The notes: generated from the sequence alone by a model not told the origin. A stretch of DNA of 64,000 nt from Oscillospiraceae bacterium Marseille-Q3528 (GCA_018223385.1 JAGTTR010000006.1:1-64000), one strand, 5' to 3'. Positions 7,114 to 16,807 are shown, numbered from the stretch's first letter. Program-made: numbers and translations.

Positions 7114-9492
7114 ATGAATGAAAAAGCTTTAAAAACACTGGAATACAACAAGATCATTGATCGTCTGACGGAATATGCGTCCTCCACCGGCGGCAAAGCG
7201 CTGTGCCGGGCGCTGGTTCCCTACGACAATCTTTCCGATATTGAAACCGCACAGCAGCACACCCGGGACGCCTTTTCCCGGAGCATCCGCAAGGGCAGCG
7301 CTTCCTTTTACGGCATCCACGACGTCCGGGCCTCCGTCAAACGACTGGAGATCGGCGGCACGCTGAACGCCTCGGAGCTTCTGTCCATCTGCTCTCTGCT
7401 GGAGACCGCCGGCCGCATCAAAAATTATGGCCGCAGGGATACCGCCCAGGATATGACCGACAGCCTGGATTCCTATTTTTCCATGCTGGAGCCCCTGACG
7501 CCCCTGTCCTCCGAGATCCGCCGCTGCATTCTCTCCGAGGAGGAGATCAGTGACGACGCCAGCACCAAGTTAAAATCTCTCCGGCGGCAGATGAACGCTG
7601 TCAACGACCGGATCCACAGCCAGCTCGTTTCCATGGTCAACGGTTCCTGCCGGACGTATCTGCAGGACGCCGTCATCACCATGCGCAGCGGCCGTTACTG
7701 CATCCCAGTAAAAGCCGAGTACAAGAGCCAGGTACCGGGCATGATCCACGACCAGTCCTCCACCGGTTCCACACTGTTCGTGGAGCCCATGGCCATTGTC
7801 AAGCTGAACAATGACCTGAAAGAGCTGGCCATGAAGGAACAGGAAGAGATTCAGGCTATCCTGGCTTCCCTGTCGGAAACGGCAGCCCAGTCCGCAGCCA
7901 TGATCTACGACGATTACACCGTGCTGACCCAACTGGATTTTATTTTTGCAAAAGCGGCGCTGGCCAGATCCCAGAACGCCACCGCCCCGATTTTCAACAC
8001 CGAGGGGCGCATCCGCATCCGCAAGGGCCGTCACCCGCTGCTGGATCCAAAAAAGGCCGTTCCCGTGGATCTGGAGCTGGGAAAAAATTTTGACCTGCTC
8101 ATCGTCACCGGCCCCAACACCGGCGGTAAGACCGTTTCCCTGAAAACCATCGGCCTGCTGACGCTGATGGGCGAGGCCGGACTTCACATTCCCGCCCTTG
8201 ACCGGTCAGAACTGGCCCTTTTCAAAGAGGTTTACGCCGACATCGGTGACGAGCAGAGCATCGAGCAGTCCTTAAGTACGTTCTCGTCCCACATGACGAA
8301 GATTGTCGATATTTTGAAAAAAGCGGACTGCAATTCCCTGGTGCTCTTCGACGAGCTGGCCGCCGGCACCGACCCCAACGAGGGCGCAGCGCTGGCCATC
8401 GCCATCCTGTCCCGGCTCCACAGCCAGGGTATCCGCACCATGGCCACCACCCACTACAGTGAGTTGAAGGTGTTCGCCCTGTCCACACCACAGGTAGAAA
8501 ACGCCTGCTGCGAATTTGACGTGGAATCCCTGCGGCCCACCTACCGGCTGCTCATCGGCATCCCGGGCAAGAGTAACGCTTTTGCCATTTCCAGCAAGCT
8601 GGGACTGCCCGATTCCATCATCGAGGAAGCCAAAGTCCATCTCACCGAGACGGATGAGAGCTTCGAAGATCTGCTGGCCGACCTGGAGATCAGCCGCAAG
8701 ACCATCGAGAAGGAACAGCTGGAGATTTCCCAGTACAAGCAGGAAATCGAATCTCTGAAAAAGAAACTGGAACAGAAGCAGGAACGGATGGATCAGCAGA
8801 AAGATCGGATCCTCAAGGAAGCCAACGAGCAGGCCCACGCCATTCTCCGGGAGGCCAAGGAATACGCAGACCAGACCATCCGGGATTTCCGCAAATTCGG
8901 CAAGGAGGCCATTGATTCCCGGCAGATGGAGGCCGAGAGAAGCCGCCTCCGGGAAAAAATGTCCGGCGTGGAAAAGCGCATGACCAACCAGAAAGAAATG
9001 AAGCCCCGCAAGGCCAACAAGCCTTCGGATTTCAAGATCGGCGATTCCGTGCGCGTCTTAAGTATGAACCTCAACGGCACTGTCAGCACCCTGCCCAACG
9101 CCAAGGGCGATCTGTACGTGCAGATGGGCATTCTCCGCTCCCAGGTGAATATTTCCGATCTGGTGCTCATTCAGGAAGCAGCACCTGCCCCGTCCAACAA
9201 CCGGCGCACTGGCAGCAGCAAGCTGAAAATGTCCAAGTCCCTTACCGTCAGCCCGGAGCTCATGCTCCTGGGTAAGACCGTAGATGAAGCACTGGCCGAG
9301 CTGGACAAATATCTGGATGACGCCTACCTGGCCCACATCCCCCAGGTGCGCATTGTCCACGGCAAAGGCACCGGTGCCCTGCGCACCGCCGTACACAACT
9401 ACCTGCGCCGACAGAAATATGTGAAATCCTTCCGGCTGGGCACCTTTGGGGAAGGCGACGCCGGTGTGACGATTGTAGACTTTAAGTCATAA
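7114..9492 (+). CDS. mutS2: MutS2 family endonuclease / ribosome-rescue ATPase
   Basis: 792 residues, normal for MutS2. Core and clamp domains come first, then the ABC-type ATPase with Walker A GPNTGGKT (about residue 332), Walker B LVLFDELAAGTDP and ATTHYSELK. A long coiled coil (about 520-630), a KOW-like linker and a C-terminal Smr domain (about 715-792, VRIVHGKGTGALR) follow. The Smr LDLR-like entry motif reads LMLLGK, so nuclease activity may be weak. MutS2 proteins act on branched DNA and on collided ribosomes. GGGAGGAG precedes the ATG by six bases. The stop codon overlaps the first arm of a large palindromic element. Confidence 0.95.
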   Translation: MNEKALKTLEYNKIIDRLTEYASSTGGKALCRALVPYDNLSDIETAQQHTRDAFSRSIRKGSASFYGIHDVRASVKRLEIGGTLNASELLSICSLLETAGRIKNYGRRDTAQDMTDSLDSYFSMLEPLTPLSSEIRRCILSEEEISDDASTKLKSLRRQMNAVNDRIHSQLVSMVNGSCRTYLQDAVITMRSGRYCIPVKAEYKSQVPGMIHDQSSTGSTLFVEPMAIVKLNNDLKELAMKEQEEIQAILASLSETAAQSAAMIYDDYTVLTQLDFIFAKAALARSQNATAPIFNTEGRIRIRKGRHPLLDPKKAVPVDLELGKNFDLLIVTGPNTGGKTVSLKTIGLLTLMGEAGLHIPALDRSELALFKEVYADIGDEQSIEQSLSTFSSHMTKIVDILKKADCNSLVLFDELAAGTDPNEGAALAIAILSRLHSQGIRTMATTHYSELKVFALSTPQVENACCEFDVESLRPTYRLLIGIPGKSNAFAISSKLGLPDSIIEEAKVHLTETDESFEDLLADLEISRKTIEKEQLEISQYKQEIESLKKKLEQKQERMDQQKDRILKEANEQAHAILREAKEYADQTIRDFRKFGKEAIDSRQMEAERSRLREKMSGVEKRMTNQKEMKPRKANKPSDFKIGDSVRVLSMNLNGTVSTLPNAKGDLYVQMGILRSQVNISDLVLIQEAAPAPSNNRRTGSSKLKMSKSLTVSPELMLLGKTVDEALAELDKYLDDAYLAHIPQVRIVHGKGTGALRTAVHNYLRRQKYVKSFRLGTFGEGDAGVTIVDFKS

Positions 9493-9646
9493 GTTCAGTG
9501 ATGATTCCAAGAGGCTGGATTTTCTGCTTGCAGAAAAATCCGGCTCTGCAGAATCATCGACGGAGCGCCACGTAATGAGCAAAAATCAGCTGCGAAGCAG
9601 CGAAAAGCATCGTAGATGCGATTTTGCGAATGGCGCGGCTGAACTT
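9491..9646. repeat. Multi-hairpin palindromic element after mutS2
   Basis: Closed by AAGTTCAG (9491-9498) and CTGAACTT (9639-9646). Inside are GATGATTC (9500-9507) with GAATCATC (9551-9558), enclosing GGATTTTCTG/CAGAAAAATCC. A second arm pair is GCAAAAATC (9579-9587) with GATTTTGC (9620-9627), enclosing two small hairpins CTGC-gaa-GCAG and GCATC-gta-GATGC. The nesting resembles a cloverleaf. The last 37 bases recur at 21335-21371 with 33 identities. Confidence 0.75.
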
Positions 9647-9681
9647 ATGTTATGATCTTCCAATAAATAGAAAGGACCAAC

Positions 9682-10386
9682 ATGGCATCCAAACAGAAAA
9701 TTTTAATTGTAGATGACGACGTGAATATCGCAGAGCTGATCTCCCTCTACCTGAACAAAGAGTGCTACGACACCCAGATCGCCTACGACGGCGAGGAAGC
9801 ACTGGAGACCTTTGAAAGCTTTGCACCGAATCTGGTACTGCTGGATCTGATGCTGCCCGGCATGGACGGCTATCAGGTCTGCCGGGAGCTCCGCTCCAAA
9901 AGCCAGGTACCCATCATCATGCTGTCCGCCAAGGGCGAGACCTTTGACAAGGTGCTGGGACTGGAGCTGGGCGCCGACGATTACATGATCAAACCCTTTG
10001 ACACGAAGGAGCTGGTGGCCCGGGTAAAAGCCGTGCTGCGCCGGTACCAGCCAGCCCGCCCGGCGGCCGCGCCTACCCAGACAGGCAAATTCGTGGAATA
10101 CCCGGACCTCACCATCAACCTGACCAACTACTCTGTCCTCTATATGGGACACCCGGTGGAAATGCCGCCCAAGGAGCTGGAGCTGCTCTATTTCCTGGCG
10201 TCCTCTCCCAATCAGGTATTCACCAGAGAGCAGCTGCTGGATCACATCTGGGGCTACGAATACATCGGCGACACCCGCACCGTAGACGTCCACATCAAGC
10301 GCCTCCGGGAAAAGATCAAGGATCATCAGGACTGGAGCATCAGCACCGTCTGGGGCATCGGTTACAAATTCGAAGTAAAAGGATAA
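9682..10386 (+). CDS. OmpR-family response regulator
   Basis: 234 residues. The receiver domain (1-120) has the acidic pair DDD near residue 11, the phospho-acceptor Asp in LVLLDLMLPGMDGYQV, Thr/Ser in IIMLSAKGE and Lys in YMIKPFD. A Pro/Ala linker leads to a winged-helix DNA-binding domain (about 132-232, VFTREQLLDHIWGYEYIGDTRTVDVHIKRLREKI). It is cotranscribed with the histidine kinase four bases downstream. It resembles WalR/PhoP/SrrA-type regulators, but the signal and regulon cannot be told from sequence. Confidence 0.93.
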   Translation: MASKQKILIVDDDVNIAELISLYLNKECYDTQIAYDGEEALETFESFAPNLVLLDLMLPGMDGYQVCRELRSKSQVPIIMLSAKGETFDKVLGLELGADDYMIKPFDTKELVARVKAVLRRYQPARPAAAPTQTGKFVEYPDLTINLTNYSVLYMGHPVEMPPKELELLYFLASSPNQVFTREQLLDHIWGYEYIGDTRTVDVHIKRLREKIKDHQDWSISTVWGIGYKFEVKG

Positions 10387-10390
10387 GCAG

Positions 10391-11809
10391 ATGAAAAATA
10401 CCCTCTATATAAAAATGATTTTTCTGTATCTAGTGTTCGGTCTGGTGAGCTTCCTGTCCATCGCCTCCCTGGGTTCTTATCTGGCCCAGCAGCACGTGGT
10501 GAAGGAAACTGCCGAAAAGCTGTACAAGGAAGCCAACTATATCGCCTCCAACTATGCGGTGCAGTACGCCCAGAACCAGATCACCCTCCGGGATGTGCAG
10601 GCACAGCTGGACGCCATCGACATTTATCTGGATTCCAACATCTGGATCATCGACCGCAAGGGCCGGATCCTGGTGCAGTCCGAGATTTCCCTTCTCACAG
10701 ATGAACCGTCGGTTGTGGAAGATTTTGACCCCACCGATATGGGAAAACAATACTACTGCATCGGCGACTATTACGGCCAGTACCCTTACGACGTGCTCAC
10801 CGTGCTGTCCCCGATTTCTTCCAATTTCAGCACCAACGCCTACGTGCTCATCCACACGCCATACAAAAATCTGCTAAAAGAGGCAGACCGGCTGCTCACC
10901 GTCACCTATATCTGTTTTCTGGTGATCTACGGCCTTTCTCTCGTCTTTCTGCTGTTTTTCCACCTGGCCATCTTCCGCCCCTTACGGAAAATCAACCAAG
11001 CCGTGGCAGAATATACCACCGGCAATTTCAAATACAAGCTGCCTGTGGATTCCAACGATGAGCTGGGACGGCTCTGCGCCTCCCTGAACTATATGGCGGC
11101 AGGCGTGGGCAGCACCGATGAATACCAGAAGAAATTCATTGCCAACGTTTCCCACGATTTCCGCTCTCCGCTGACGTCCATCAAGGGCTATGTGGAGGCC
11201 ATGCTGGACGGCACTATCCCGCCGGAGCTCCAGGAAAAATACCTGAACATCGTTCTGTTTGAAACCGACCGGTTGAATAAACTGACCAGCGGACTGCTGA
11301 CGCTGAACAGCTACGACACGAAAGCCTCTCATCTGGACAAGACGGACTTTGATATCCATGAGATCATCAAAAAAACAGCCGCCTCCTTCGAAGGCATCTG
11401 CACGGAACGGCGGATATCCATTGAGCTGGTATTTCCCGAAGGGCCTCTGTTCGTTCATGCGGATATGGGAAAGATCCAGCAGGTGCTATACAACCTCATA
11501 GACAATGCGGTAAAATTCAGTCATCACAATTCGGAGATTTACGTGGAAACCACAGAGAAAAACGAGAAGGTGTTTGTTTCCGTCAAGGACAGCGGCATCG
11601 GTATCCCCCGGGACAGCATCCCCAAGATCTGGGACCGTTTTTACAAGACCGATGTCTCCAGGGGCCGGGACAAGAAAGGCACCGGTCTGGGGCTCTCCAT
11701 CGTCAAGGAGATCATTCAGGCACACAACGAAAATATCAACGTCATCAGCACCGAGGGCGTGGGAACCGAGTTTCTCTTCTCGCTGCCGAAGGCCAAAAAC
11801 AGGGAGTAA
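10391..11809 (+). CDS. Sensor histidine kinase (HAMP, HisKA, HATPase)
   Basis: 472 residues. Two membrane segments (about 8-30 and 173-197) flank an extracellular domain of about 140 residues that looks PAS-like. A HAMP domain follows, then the H-box NVSHDFRSPLTSIKGY, N-box LYNLIDNAVKFS and G-boxes DSGIGIP and GTGLGLSIVKEI. All catalytic elements are intact. It phosphorylates the OmpR-type regulator encoded immediately upstream. The ligand is unknown. The gene ends inside a terminator stem. Confidence 0.93.
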   Translation: MKNTLYIKMIFLYLVFGLVSFLSIASLGSYLAQQHVVKETAEKLYKEANYIASNYAVQYAQNQITLRDVQAQLDAIDIYLDSNIWIIDRKGRILVQSEISLLTDEPSVVEDFDPTDMGKQYYCIGDYYGQYPYDVLTVLSPISSNFSTNAYVLIHTPYKNLLKEADRLLTVTYICFLVIYGLSLVFLLFFHLAIFRPLRKINQAVAEYTTGNFKYKLPVDSNDELGRLCASLNYMAAGVGSTDEYQKKFIANVSHDFRSPLTSIKGYVEAMLDGTIPPELQEKYLNIVLFETDRLNKLTSGLLTLNSYDTKASHLDKTDFDIHEIIKKTAASFEGICTERRISIELVFPEGPLFVHADMGKIQQVLYNLIDNAVKFSHHNSEIYVETTEKNEKVFVSVKDSGIGIPRDSIPKIWDRFYKTDVSRGRDKKGTGLGLSIVKEIIQAHNENINVISTEGVGTEFLFSLPKAKNRE

Positions 11810-11830
11810 CGCGATTTGCGTACTCCCTGT
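11799..11830 (+). terminator. Terminator overlapping the kinase stop codon
   Basis: Perfect 10-base arms ACAGGGAGTA (11799-11808) and TACTCCCTGT (11821-11830), followed by TCGTTTAT. The stop codon TAA lies in the stem and its loop edge. The U-tract is weak. Confidence 0.65.
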
Positions 11831-11997
11831 TCGTTTATACTGTATTCATTTCTTCAAAAATTGCCAGTTACTATTCTGTCAAAGTATGCTTCTTTTTCAA
11901 CATACATTTCTGACACCGAAAATGAGCGCCTTCGGGCAACGATAACCCCTCTTAAACGCAACAGTTCAACACAGCTCTCTGCGTTTTGTCCTCTTGA

Positions 11998-12498
11998 TTA
12001 TTTCCACTCGTACCTGGTTAAGTGTCCGCCCAGCTGCATCTGTTCAAAATGATTATGCCGCAGCGCCTCATACAGCACGATGGCCACGGAATTCGCCAGA
12101 TTCAGCGACCGGGTATCCGGCAGCATGGGAATGCGGATGGCTGTCTCCTGATGCTCCAGCAGGATTTCCTCCGGGATACCGCCGCTCTCCTTGCCGAACA
12201 TGATATAGCAGTCCGGCTCGTAGTCCACTTCCGTGTACAGATTGGGGGCTTTCGTGGACGCCATATAAATCTTCGCCCCCGGATTTTTCTCCAGGAAATC
12301 CTCGTAATTGATGTAGGTCGTCACGTCCAGGTCTTTCCAGTAATCCATCCCGGCCCGTTTCAGCGCTTTCTCATTCAGTTTGAAGCCCAGCGGCTCAATG
12401 AGGTGCAGGCGACTGCCGGTGGCAACACAGGTGCGGCCGATATTGCCGGTATTGGACGGAATCTCCGGCTCAAATAACACAATGTTCAGCTTCGCCAT
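11998..12498 (-). CDS. trmL: tRNA (cytidine(34)-2'-O)-methyltransferase TrmL
   Basis: 166 residues, a minimal SpoU/TrmD-knot methyltransferase. Diagnostic stretches are the N-terminal NIVLFEPEIPSNTGNIGR, the central IMFGKESGGIPEE and the C-terminal IPMLPDTRSLNLANSVAIVLYEALR, which form the SAM-binding trefoil knot. It 2'-O-methylates the wobble base of certain leucine tRNAs. It is 15 bases downstream of the aminotransferase gene and probably cotranscribed with it. Confidence 0.93.
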   Translation of the reverse strand: MAKLNIVLFEPEIPSNTGNIGRTCVATGSRLHLIEPLGFKLNEKALKRAGMDYWKDLDVTTYINYEDFLEKNPGAKIYMASTKAPNLYTEVDYEPDCYIMFGKESGGIPEEILLEHQETAIRIPMLPDTRSLNLANSVAIVLYEALRHNHFEQMQLGGHLTRYEWK

Positions 12499-12513
12499 GA
12501 TGTGCCTCCCGGA

Positions 12514-13680
12514 TTACCGTTTTCTCAGATTGTCAATGAAGTGCTTCAGTTTTTCCATGGCGATCTTCAGATTTTCCAGCGAATACGCATAGGAAATTCG
12601 CAGATACCCCTCACCACAGGCACCGAACGCCGTGCCCGGCACGACGGCTACCTTCTCCTGCTCCAGGAAACGGGTGGCAAACTCATCGGAAGTCATGCCG
12701 AATTCCTTGATGCAGGGGAACACATAGAACGCACCGTAGGGTTCAAAGCATTCCAGTCCCATTTCTTCAAAGGCATGCATCAGATAGCGGCGGCGCTGGT
12801 TGTACGCGGTACGCATCTCCTCCACGTCTGCATCTCCGTTTTTCAGTGCTTCCACAGCGGCATACTGGCTGGTGGTCGGCGCACACATGATGGCAAACTG
12901 ATGGATCTTCACCATCTGGGAAATAATTTCCTTCGGGCCGCAGGCATAGCCCAGACGCCAGCCGGTCATGGCATAAGCCTTGGAAAATCCGTTGATCAGG
13001 ATCGTCCGCTCCTTCATGCCCGGCAGGGAGGCGATGGTCACCGGATCTCCCTTGTAAGTCAGCTCTGCATAAATCTCATCGGAAATGACAAAAATATCCT
13101 TCTCCCGGATCACCTCTGCGATGGCTTCCAGATCTTCCTTCTCCATGATAGCGCCCGTAGGGTTGTTGGGGAAGGGAAGAATCAGCACCTTGGTCTTGTC
13201 GGTGATGGCATCCAGCAGCTCCTGCTTCGTCAGACGGAACTCGTTCTCCGCTTTTAACTCGATGATCACCGGCACACCATCCGCCAGCACGGTACACGGC
13301 AGGTAGGATACATAACTGGGCTGCGGGATCAGCACCTCGTCCCCGGGATTTAACATGGCACGAAGCGCCATATCAATGGCCTCACTGCCGCCCACCGTTA
13401 CCATTACTTCGCTGTTGGGGTCGTAGGAACAGGCCATTCTCCGTTTCAGATAATTGGCGATCTCCACCTTCAGCTCCTTCAGACCGGAATTGGAGGTGTA
13501 GAACGTTCTGCCCTGCTCCAGGGAATAGATGCCCTCGTCCCGGATGTGCCACGGCGTATCGAAGTCCGGCTCACCCACACCAAGGGAAATAGCGTCCGGC
13601 ATCTCGCTTACCACATCAAAAAATTTCCGGATGCCTGACGGCTGTATTTCTACTACTTTATCTGCTAATGGATTTCTCAC
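12514..13680 (-). CDS. Class I/II PLP-dependent aminotransferase
   Basis: 388 residues, normal for fold-type I aminotransferases. The PLP lysine is in LINGFSKAYAMTGWRLGYACGP (about residue 231). NPTGAIMEKEDL and the C-terminal Arg region LRISYAYSLENL are typical of PatA/aspartate-aminotransferase-like enzymes. The substrate is not clear from sequence; aromatic amino acids, alanine or N-acetyl-diaminopimelate are all possible. Its start overlaps the end of the Lrp-type regulator gene by four bases, so the regulator probably responds to an amino acid linked to this enzyme. Confidence 0.9.
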   Translation of the reverse strand: MRNPLADKVVEIQPSGIRKFFDVVSEMPDAISLGVGEPDFDTPWHIRDEGIYSLEQGRTFYTSNSGLKELKVEIANYLKRRMACSYDPNSEVMVTVGGSEAIDMALRAMLNPGDEVLIPQPSYVSYLPCTVLADGVPVIIELKAENEFRLTKQELLDAITDKTKVLILPFPNNPTGAIMEKEDLEAIAEVIREKDIFVISDEIYAELTYKGDPVTIASLPGMKERTILINGFSKAYAMTGWRLGYACGPKEIISQMVKIHQFAIMCAPTTSQYAAVEALKNGDADVEEMRTAYNQRRRYLMHAFEEMGLECFEPYGAFYVFPCIKEFGMTSDEFATRFLEQEKVAVVPGTAFGACGEGYLRISYAYSLENLKIAMEKLKHFIDNLRKR

Positions 13681-14174
13681 GGTGTAATTACCATCCTTTC
13701 ATCGGTCTTGGCCTGTCCGAGGACGGTTCCATGATCCTTGTATTTTTTCAGAATAAAGTGGGTTGCGGTTCCCACCACCTGATCGAGAGTAGACAGCTTC
13801 TCTGCCACGAACATGGACACGCCGCGCAGCGTCTTGCCCTCCAGAATGACCATCAGGTCATACGCACCGGAGATCAGATACACGGAACGTACTTCCGGAT
13901 AGTTGTAAATGCGCTCAGCGATCTTATCAAAGCCCTCGCCACGCTGGGGTGTCACGCGCACCTCGATGAGCGCTGTCACCTTCTCCATGCTGGTCTTGTC
14001 CCAGTCGATCAGTGTATGATAGCCGCAGATGATCCGCTCCTTTTCCATGGCTGCCATCTCATTGGCCACGGTCACCTCATCGGTTCCCACAATGATCGCC
14101 AGCTCTTTCAGATCCACACGGCTGTTTTTCTCAATAAAAGTCAGGATCTCTTCCCGCATAATCTCGTTATTCAC
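13677..14174 (-). CDS. Lrp/AsnC-family transcriptional regulator
   Basis: 165 residues. An N-terminal helix-turn-helix (about 10-60, DLKELAIIVGTDEVTVANEMAAME) is followed by an AsnC-type RAM ligand-binding domain (about 70-150, ALIEVRVTP, VYLISGAYDLMVILEG). Lrp proteins bind amino acids and regulate their metabolism and transport. It is translationally coupled to the downstream aminotransferase (ATGA-type overlap) and likely regulates this short operon. Confidence 0.9.
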   Translation of the reverse strand: MNNEIMREEILTFIEKNSRVDLKELAIIVGTDEVTVANEMAAMEKERIICGYHTLIDWDKTSMEKVTALIEVRVTPQRGEGFDKIAERIYNYPEVRSVYLISGAYDLMVILEGKTLRGVSMFVAEKLSTLDQVVGTATHFILKKYKDHGTVLGQAKTDERMVITP

Positions 14175-14222
14175 GTTATTTTCCTCCTGTTTTCTGATCG
14201 TTATAAAAGTGAAACAAATTCA

Positions 14223-15212
14223 TTACGACTCATAAATTTTATATAACTCATCGGTTCTTGGCCGCTCCAGGAATGCCCGGTCCTCACCATTTAGCACTAC
14301 CCGGTCGTTGCCCCTGGTCACCTTGCCGGCCACAGAAGCATGTATGCCGGCTTTCTCCAGTTCCCGCACCAGATCATGCCCGTGATCCGCGGCGATCAGC
14401 ATGCTGCCGCTGGAAATCAGGTAGTAGGGGTTCAGACCCATGACCTCGCACAGCTCCACCGTCTCCTGTCGGATGGGAATGGCTTTCAGGTCAATCTCCA
14501 GTCCCACGCCGGAGGCCTCTGCCATCTCCCACAGAGCGCCGTAAATACCGCCCTCCGTCACATCATGCATGGCCGTTGCGCCCATCTGCGCCGCGATCCG
14601 GCCCTCCGGCACCACAGACAGCAGATTGCTCATCTCTTTCGCCGCTTCCAGAAAAGTAGCCGGGAACCGCTCCAGCAGCTCCTCCTCTTTTTCCCTGGCA
14701 ATGATAGAGGTGCCCTCGATGCCGATCCATTTGGTGATCACCACATCCTGGCCTGGTCTGGCACCGGACGTGGTGATGACCCTGTCAGCCTTCGCCTTTC
14801 CCACACCGGTGATACTGATCAGCGGCTGGTTCACCGCCCGGGTCACCTCGGTGTGTCCGCCCATCACCTGAATGTTCAGCTGATGACAGGCGTTTTCCAC
14901 TTCCTCCATCATGTTCCGAATGTCCGCTTCCTCCACCGATTCCGGCAAAAGCACCGTCAGAAGCATGCCCACAGGCTCTGCCCCTGCACTGGCCAGATCG
15001 TTGGCCGTCACATGTACCGCCAGCTCGCCCATATCCTTGGCCGTTCCCGTGATGGGGTCTGTGGACAGCACAAATACTTCATCCTCCGCCAGCTTCATCA
15101 CGGCACAGTCTTCCCCCACGCCGGCGCCCACCAGCACCTCCGGGCGCTTCGTGCGGATCTGCTTGAACACCGACCGTTTCAGCACACTTTCCGGTATTTT
15201 TCCTATCTTCAT
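14223..15212 (-). CDS. AIR synthase-related protein (HypE-like)
   Basis: 329 residues of the PurM/HypE/ThiL/SelD superfamily. The N-terminal Gly/Asp-rich GAGVGEDCAVMKL and STDPITGTAKDMGELAVHVTANDLASAGAEP are the ATP-binding signature. The C-terminal half contains the ATAMHDVTEGGIYGALWEMAE block. No other hydrogenase-maturation genes are near and the C-terminal Cys of HypE is absent, so this is the common stand-alone HypE-like family of Clostridia with unknown substrate. It is 48 bases upstream of the Lrp gene on the same strand. Confidence 0.88.
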   Translation of the reverse strand: MKIGKIPESVLKRSVFKQIRTKRPEVLVGAGVGEDCAVMKLAEDEVFVLSTDPITGTAKDMGELAVHVTANDLASAGAEPVGMLLTVLLPESVEEADIRNMMEEVENACHQLNIQVMGGHTEVTRAVNQPLISITGVGKAKADRVITTSGARPGQDVVITKWIGIEGTSIIAREKEEELLERFPATFLEAAKEMSNLLSVVPEGRIAAQMGATAMHDVTEGGIYGALWEMAEASGVGLEIDLKAIPIRQETVELCEVMGLNPYYLISSGSMLIAADHGHDLVRELEKAGIHASVAGKVTRGNDRVVLNGEDRAFLERPRTDELYKIYES

Positions 15213-15283
15213 CCCATTCCTCCGTCTGCTGTTTCCAGCTGATATGCAAAACCTGCCGCACAGTCCCGGCAGGATGCAAAGAA

Positions 15284-15319
15284 TGATGAAGCCTGTGCAT
15301 GGTTACACAGACTCCATCA
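15284..15319 (-). terminator. Possible terminator hairpin after the VanW gene
   Basis: Imperfect palindrome: TGATGAAGCCTGTG (15284-15297) against CACAGACTCCATCA (15306-15319). It lies 15 bases beyond the stop of the VanW gene. There is no clear U-tract, so termination is uncertain. A second small hairpin (CCTGCCG/CGGCAGG) lies at 15252-15273. Confidence 0.35.
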
Positions 15320-15334
15320 TGATCCGTCTCGCTC

Positions 15335-16807
15335 TTATTGTCCTGCTGCTGCCGCCAGCTCCGCTGCATACGGGGCAATGGTCGCATCAATGGTGGGACC
15401 GTCCTGTGTCGCAATGGCCGCATTCACTGCCGCTGTCGCATTGGGATCTGCCCAGTATGTGCCTACCGTACAGTACGCGGGTGCCGCATTGTATGTGCTC
15501 TTGTTGATGACCTCCCGGCTCTCCTGCACGCCGTTCACCGTCACAACCTTCCACAGCTGTGCCTTGTAACCGGTATGGGCCTTCTGAGTGATGGCCTTGT
15601 AGCCGATGGGCTTCGTGTTGTCGCCCACATATTTCAGATTCGGCTCCGCTGTTGTCTGCTCCAGCACTTCACTCTCATAGGTCACCTTCCGGTTGACCGT
15701 GTCTCTCGTCTCATGCCCGTAAATGGTAAAGGTCGCCGTCTTGTTGGCGGTCTTTCCTTCTATATAAATCGGTGCATCGGTATTGTTCTTGATCTTCAGA
15801 TCCTTGTAGGTGCCCGCGATGGCCGCATCCATAGAAGGCTTCACATAGCCGACGATCATGGAATGGTTGGAGCGCTCCACGATCTCCAGCTCCGCATTCA
15901 GCGCCGCATTGTACAGCGTTGTGGATACCTGGCAGATACCGCCGCCCACGCTGTCCACCTCCATGCCGTTCTCATAGGCAGTAGCTGTGGCATAGCCGTT
16001 GGCCTCCGTAAACGGATTGGTCAGGGCGTACACAGACATGGTCTCTCCGGGATACAGGATCGTTCCGTTGATCTTCTCCACGCCATTGGCAACGTTCTTG
16101 GAACGGTTGGCACCGGAAGAGGAATAGCTGGTGGTAAAGGTACCCAGTATATCTTTTACTTTTGCAAAATCTTCCTCGCTGCCTCTGGGCTGATCCAGCT
16201 CGCAGACAAGGTCAATGGACGCATCGGAACCATCCCAGTCATTTTTCATATAATCGATCACCGTCTGTACAGATGCATCCACGTCCAGCTTGACGCCGGT
16301 GACGCCGGGGGTGATCTCAAAGCTGCTGCCGCTTCTCGTCACCGTGGCATCCTGCGCCGCCACATCGTACACGGTACATTTTTCTTCGATGATCGAACGG
16401 ATCTTCTCCTCGTCAATGCCGAATTCCAGGTCAAAGGTATACGGCTCCTGCTGCAAATCCTTCATGGTCTTGTAGCGCTGGACGATATTGCCCTCCTTGC
16501 CGTACTCAAAGGCTTCCTCTACCACCTCGGCGTTACCGCAGGACAGTCCCATGTCCCCGGCGGTCACTTCCACCCAGTTGTCATTGATATTCAGACGGAT
16601 CTTACTTGCCGTCTTTCCTGCAATATAGTCGTCCACGGCATCAATGGCCTCGGAAATGGTCATCCCCGACAGATCCATCTGCTCGATAAACACGCCCTCC
16701 GCCACTGTATCCTTCGGCATGCTCTCCGCATGTACCACGCCGCTGCCCGCAAACGTCCCAATGGCGATGGCCAGCGCCGCTGCCGCCCAAAATTTATTTC
16801 TCATCAT
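15335..16807 (-). CDS. VanW-family exported protein with PG-binding domain
   Basis: 490 residues. The signal peptide (about 1-27, hydrophobic to VVHAES) is followed by a YoaR-type putative peptidoglycan-binding domain (about 30-200) and a VanW domain (about 225-370, YPGETMSVYALTNPFTEANGYATA, GGGICQVSTTLYNAAL, ERSNHSMIVGYV). The C-terminal tail ends in an Ala-rich stretch. VanW proteins are cell-wall associated in Gram-positives; their biochemical role is not established and this copy does not imply vancomycin resistance. It follows a tiny membrane-protein gene. Confidence 0.9.
   Translation of the reverse strand: MMRNKFWAAAALAIAIGTFAGSGVVHAESMPKDTVAEGVFIEQMDLSGMTISEAIDAVDDYIAGKTASKIRLNINDNWVEVTAGDMGLSCGNAEVVEEAFEYGKEGNIVQRYKTMKDLQQEPYTFDLEFGIDEEKIRSIIEEKCTVYDVAAQDATVTRSGSSFEITPGVTGVKLDVDASVQTVIDYMKNDWDGSDASIDLVCELDQPRGSEEDFAKVKDILGTFTTSYSSSGANRSKNVANGVEKINGTILYPGETMSVYALTNPFTEANGYATATAYENGMEVDSVGGGICQVSTTLYNAALNAELEIVERSNHSMIVGYVKPSMDAAIAGTYKDLKIKNNTDAPIYIEGKTANKTATFTIYGHETRDTVNRKVTYESEVLEQTTAEPNLKYVGDNTKPIGYKAITQKAHTGYKAQLWKVVTVNGVQESREVINKSTYNAAPAYCTVGTYWADPNATAAVNAAIATQDGPTIDATIAPYAAELAAAAGQ

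Noticed and set aside
15335..16807. Vancomycin resistance from the VanW gene
   Set aside because: VanW-domain proteins are common in Clostridia; no van ligase, VanH or VanX genes are present.
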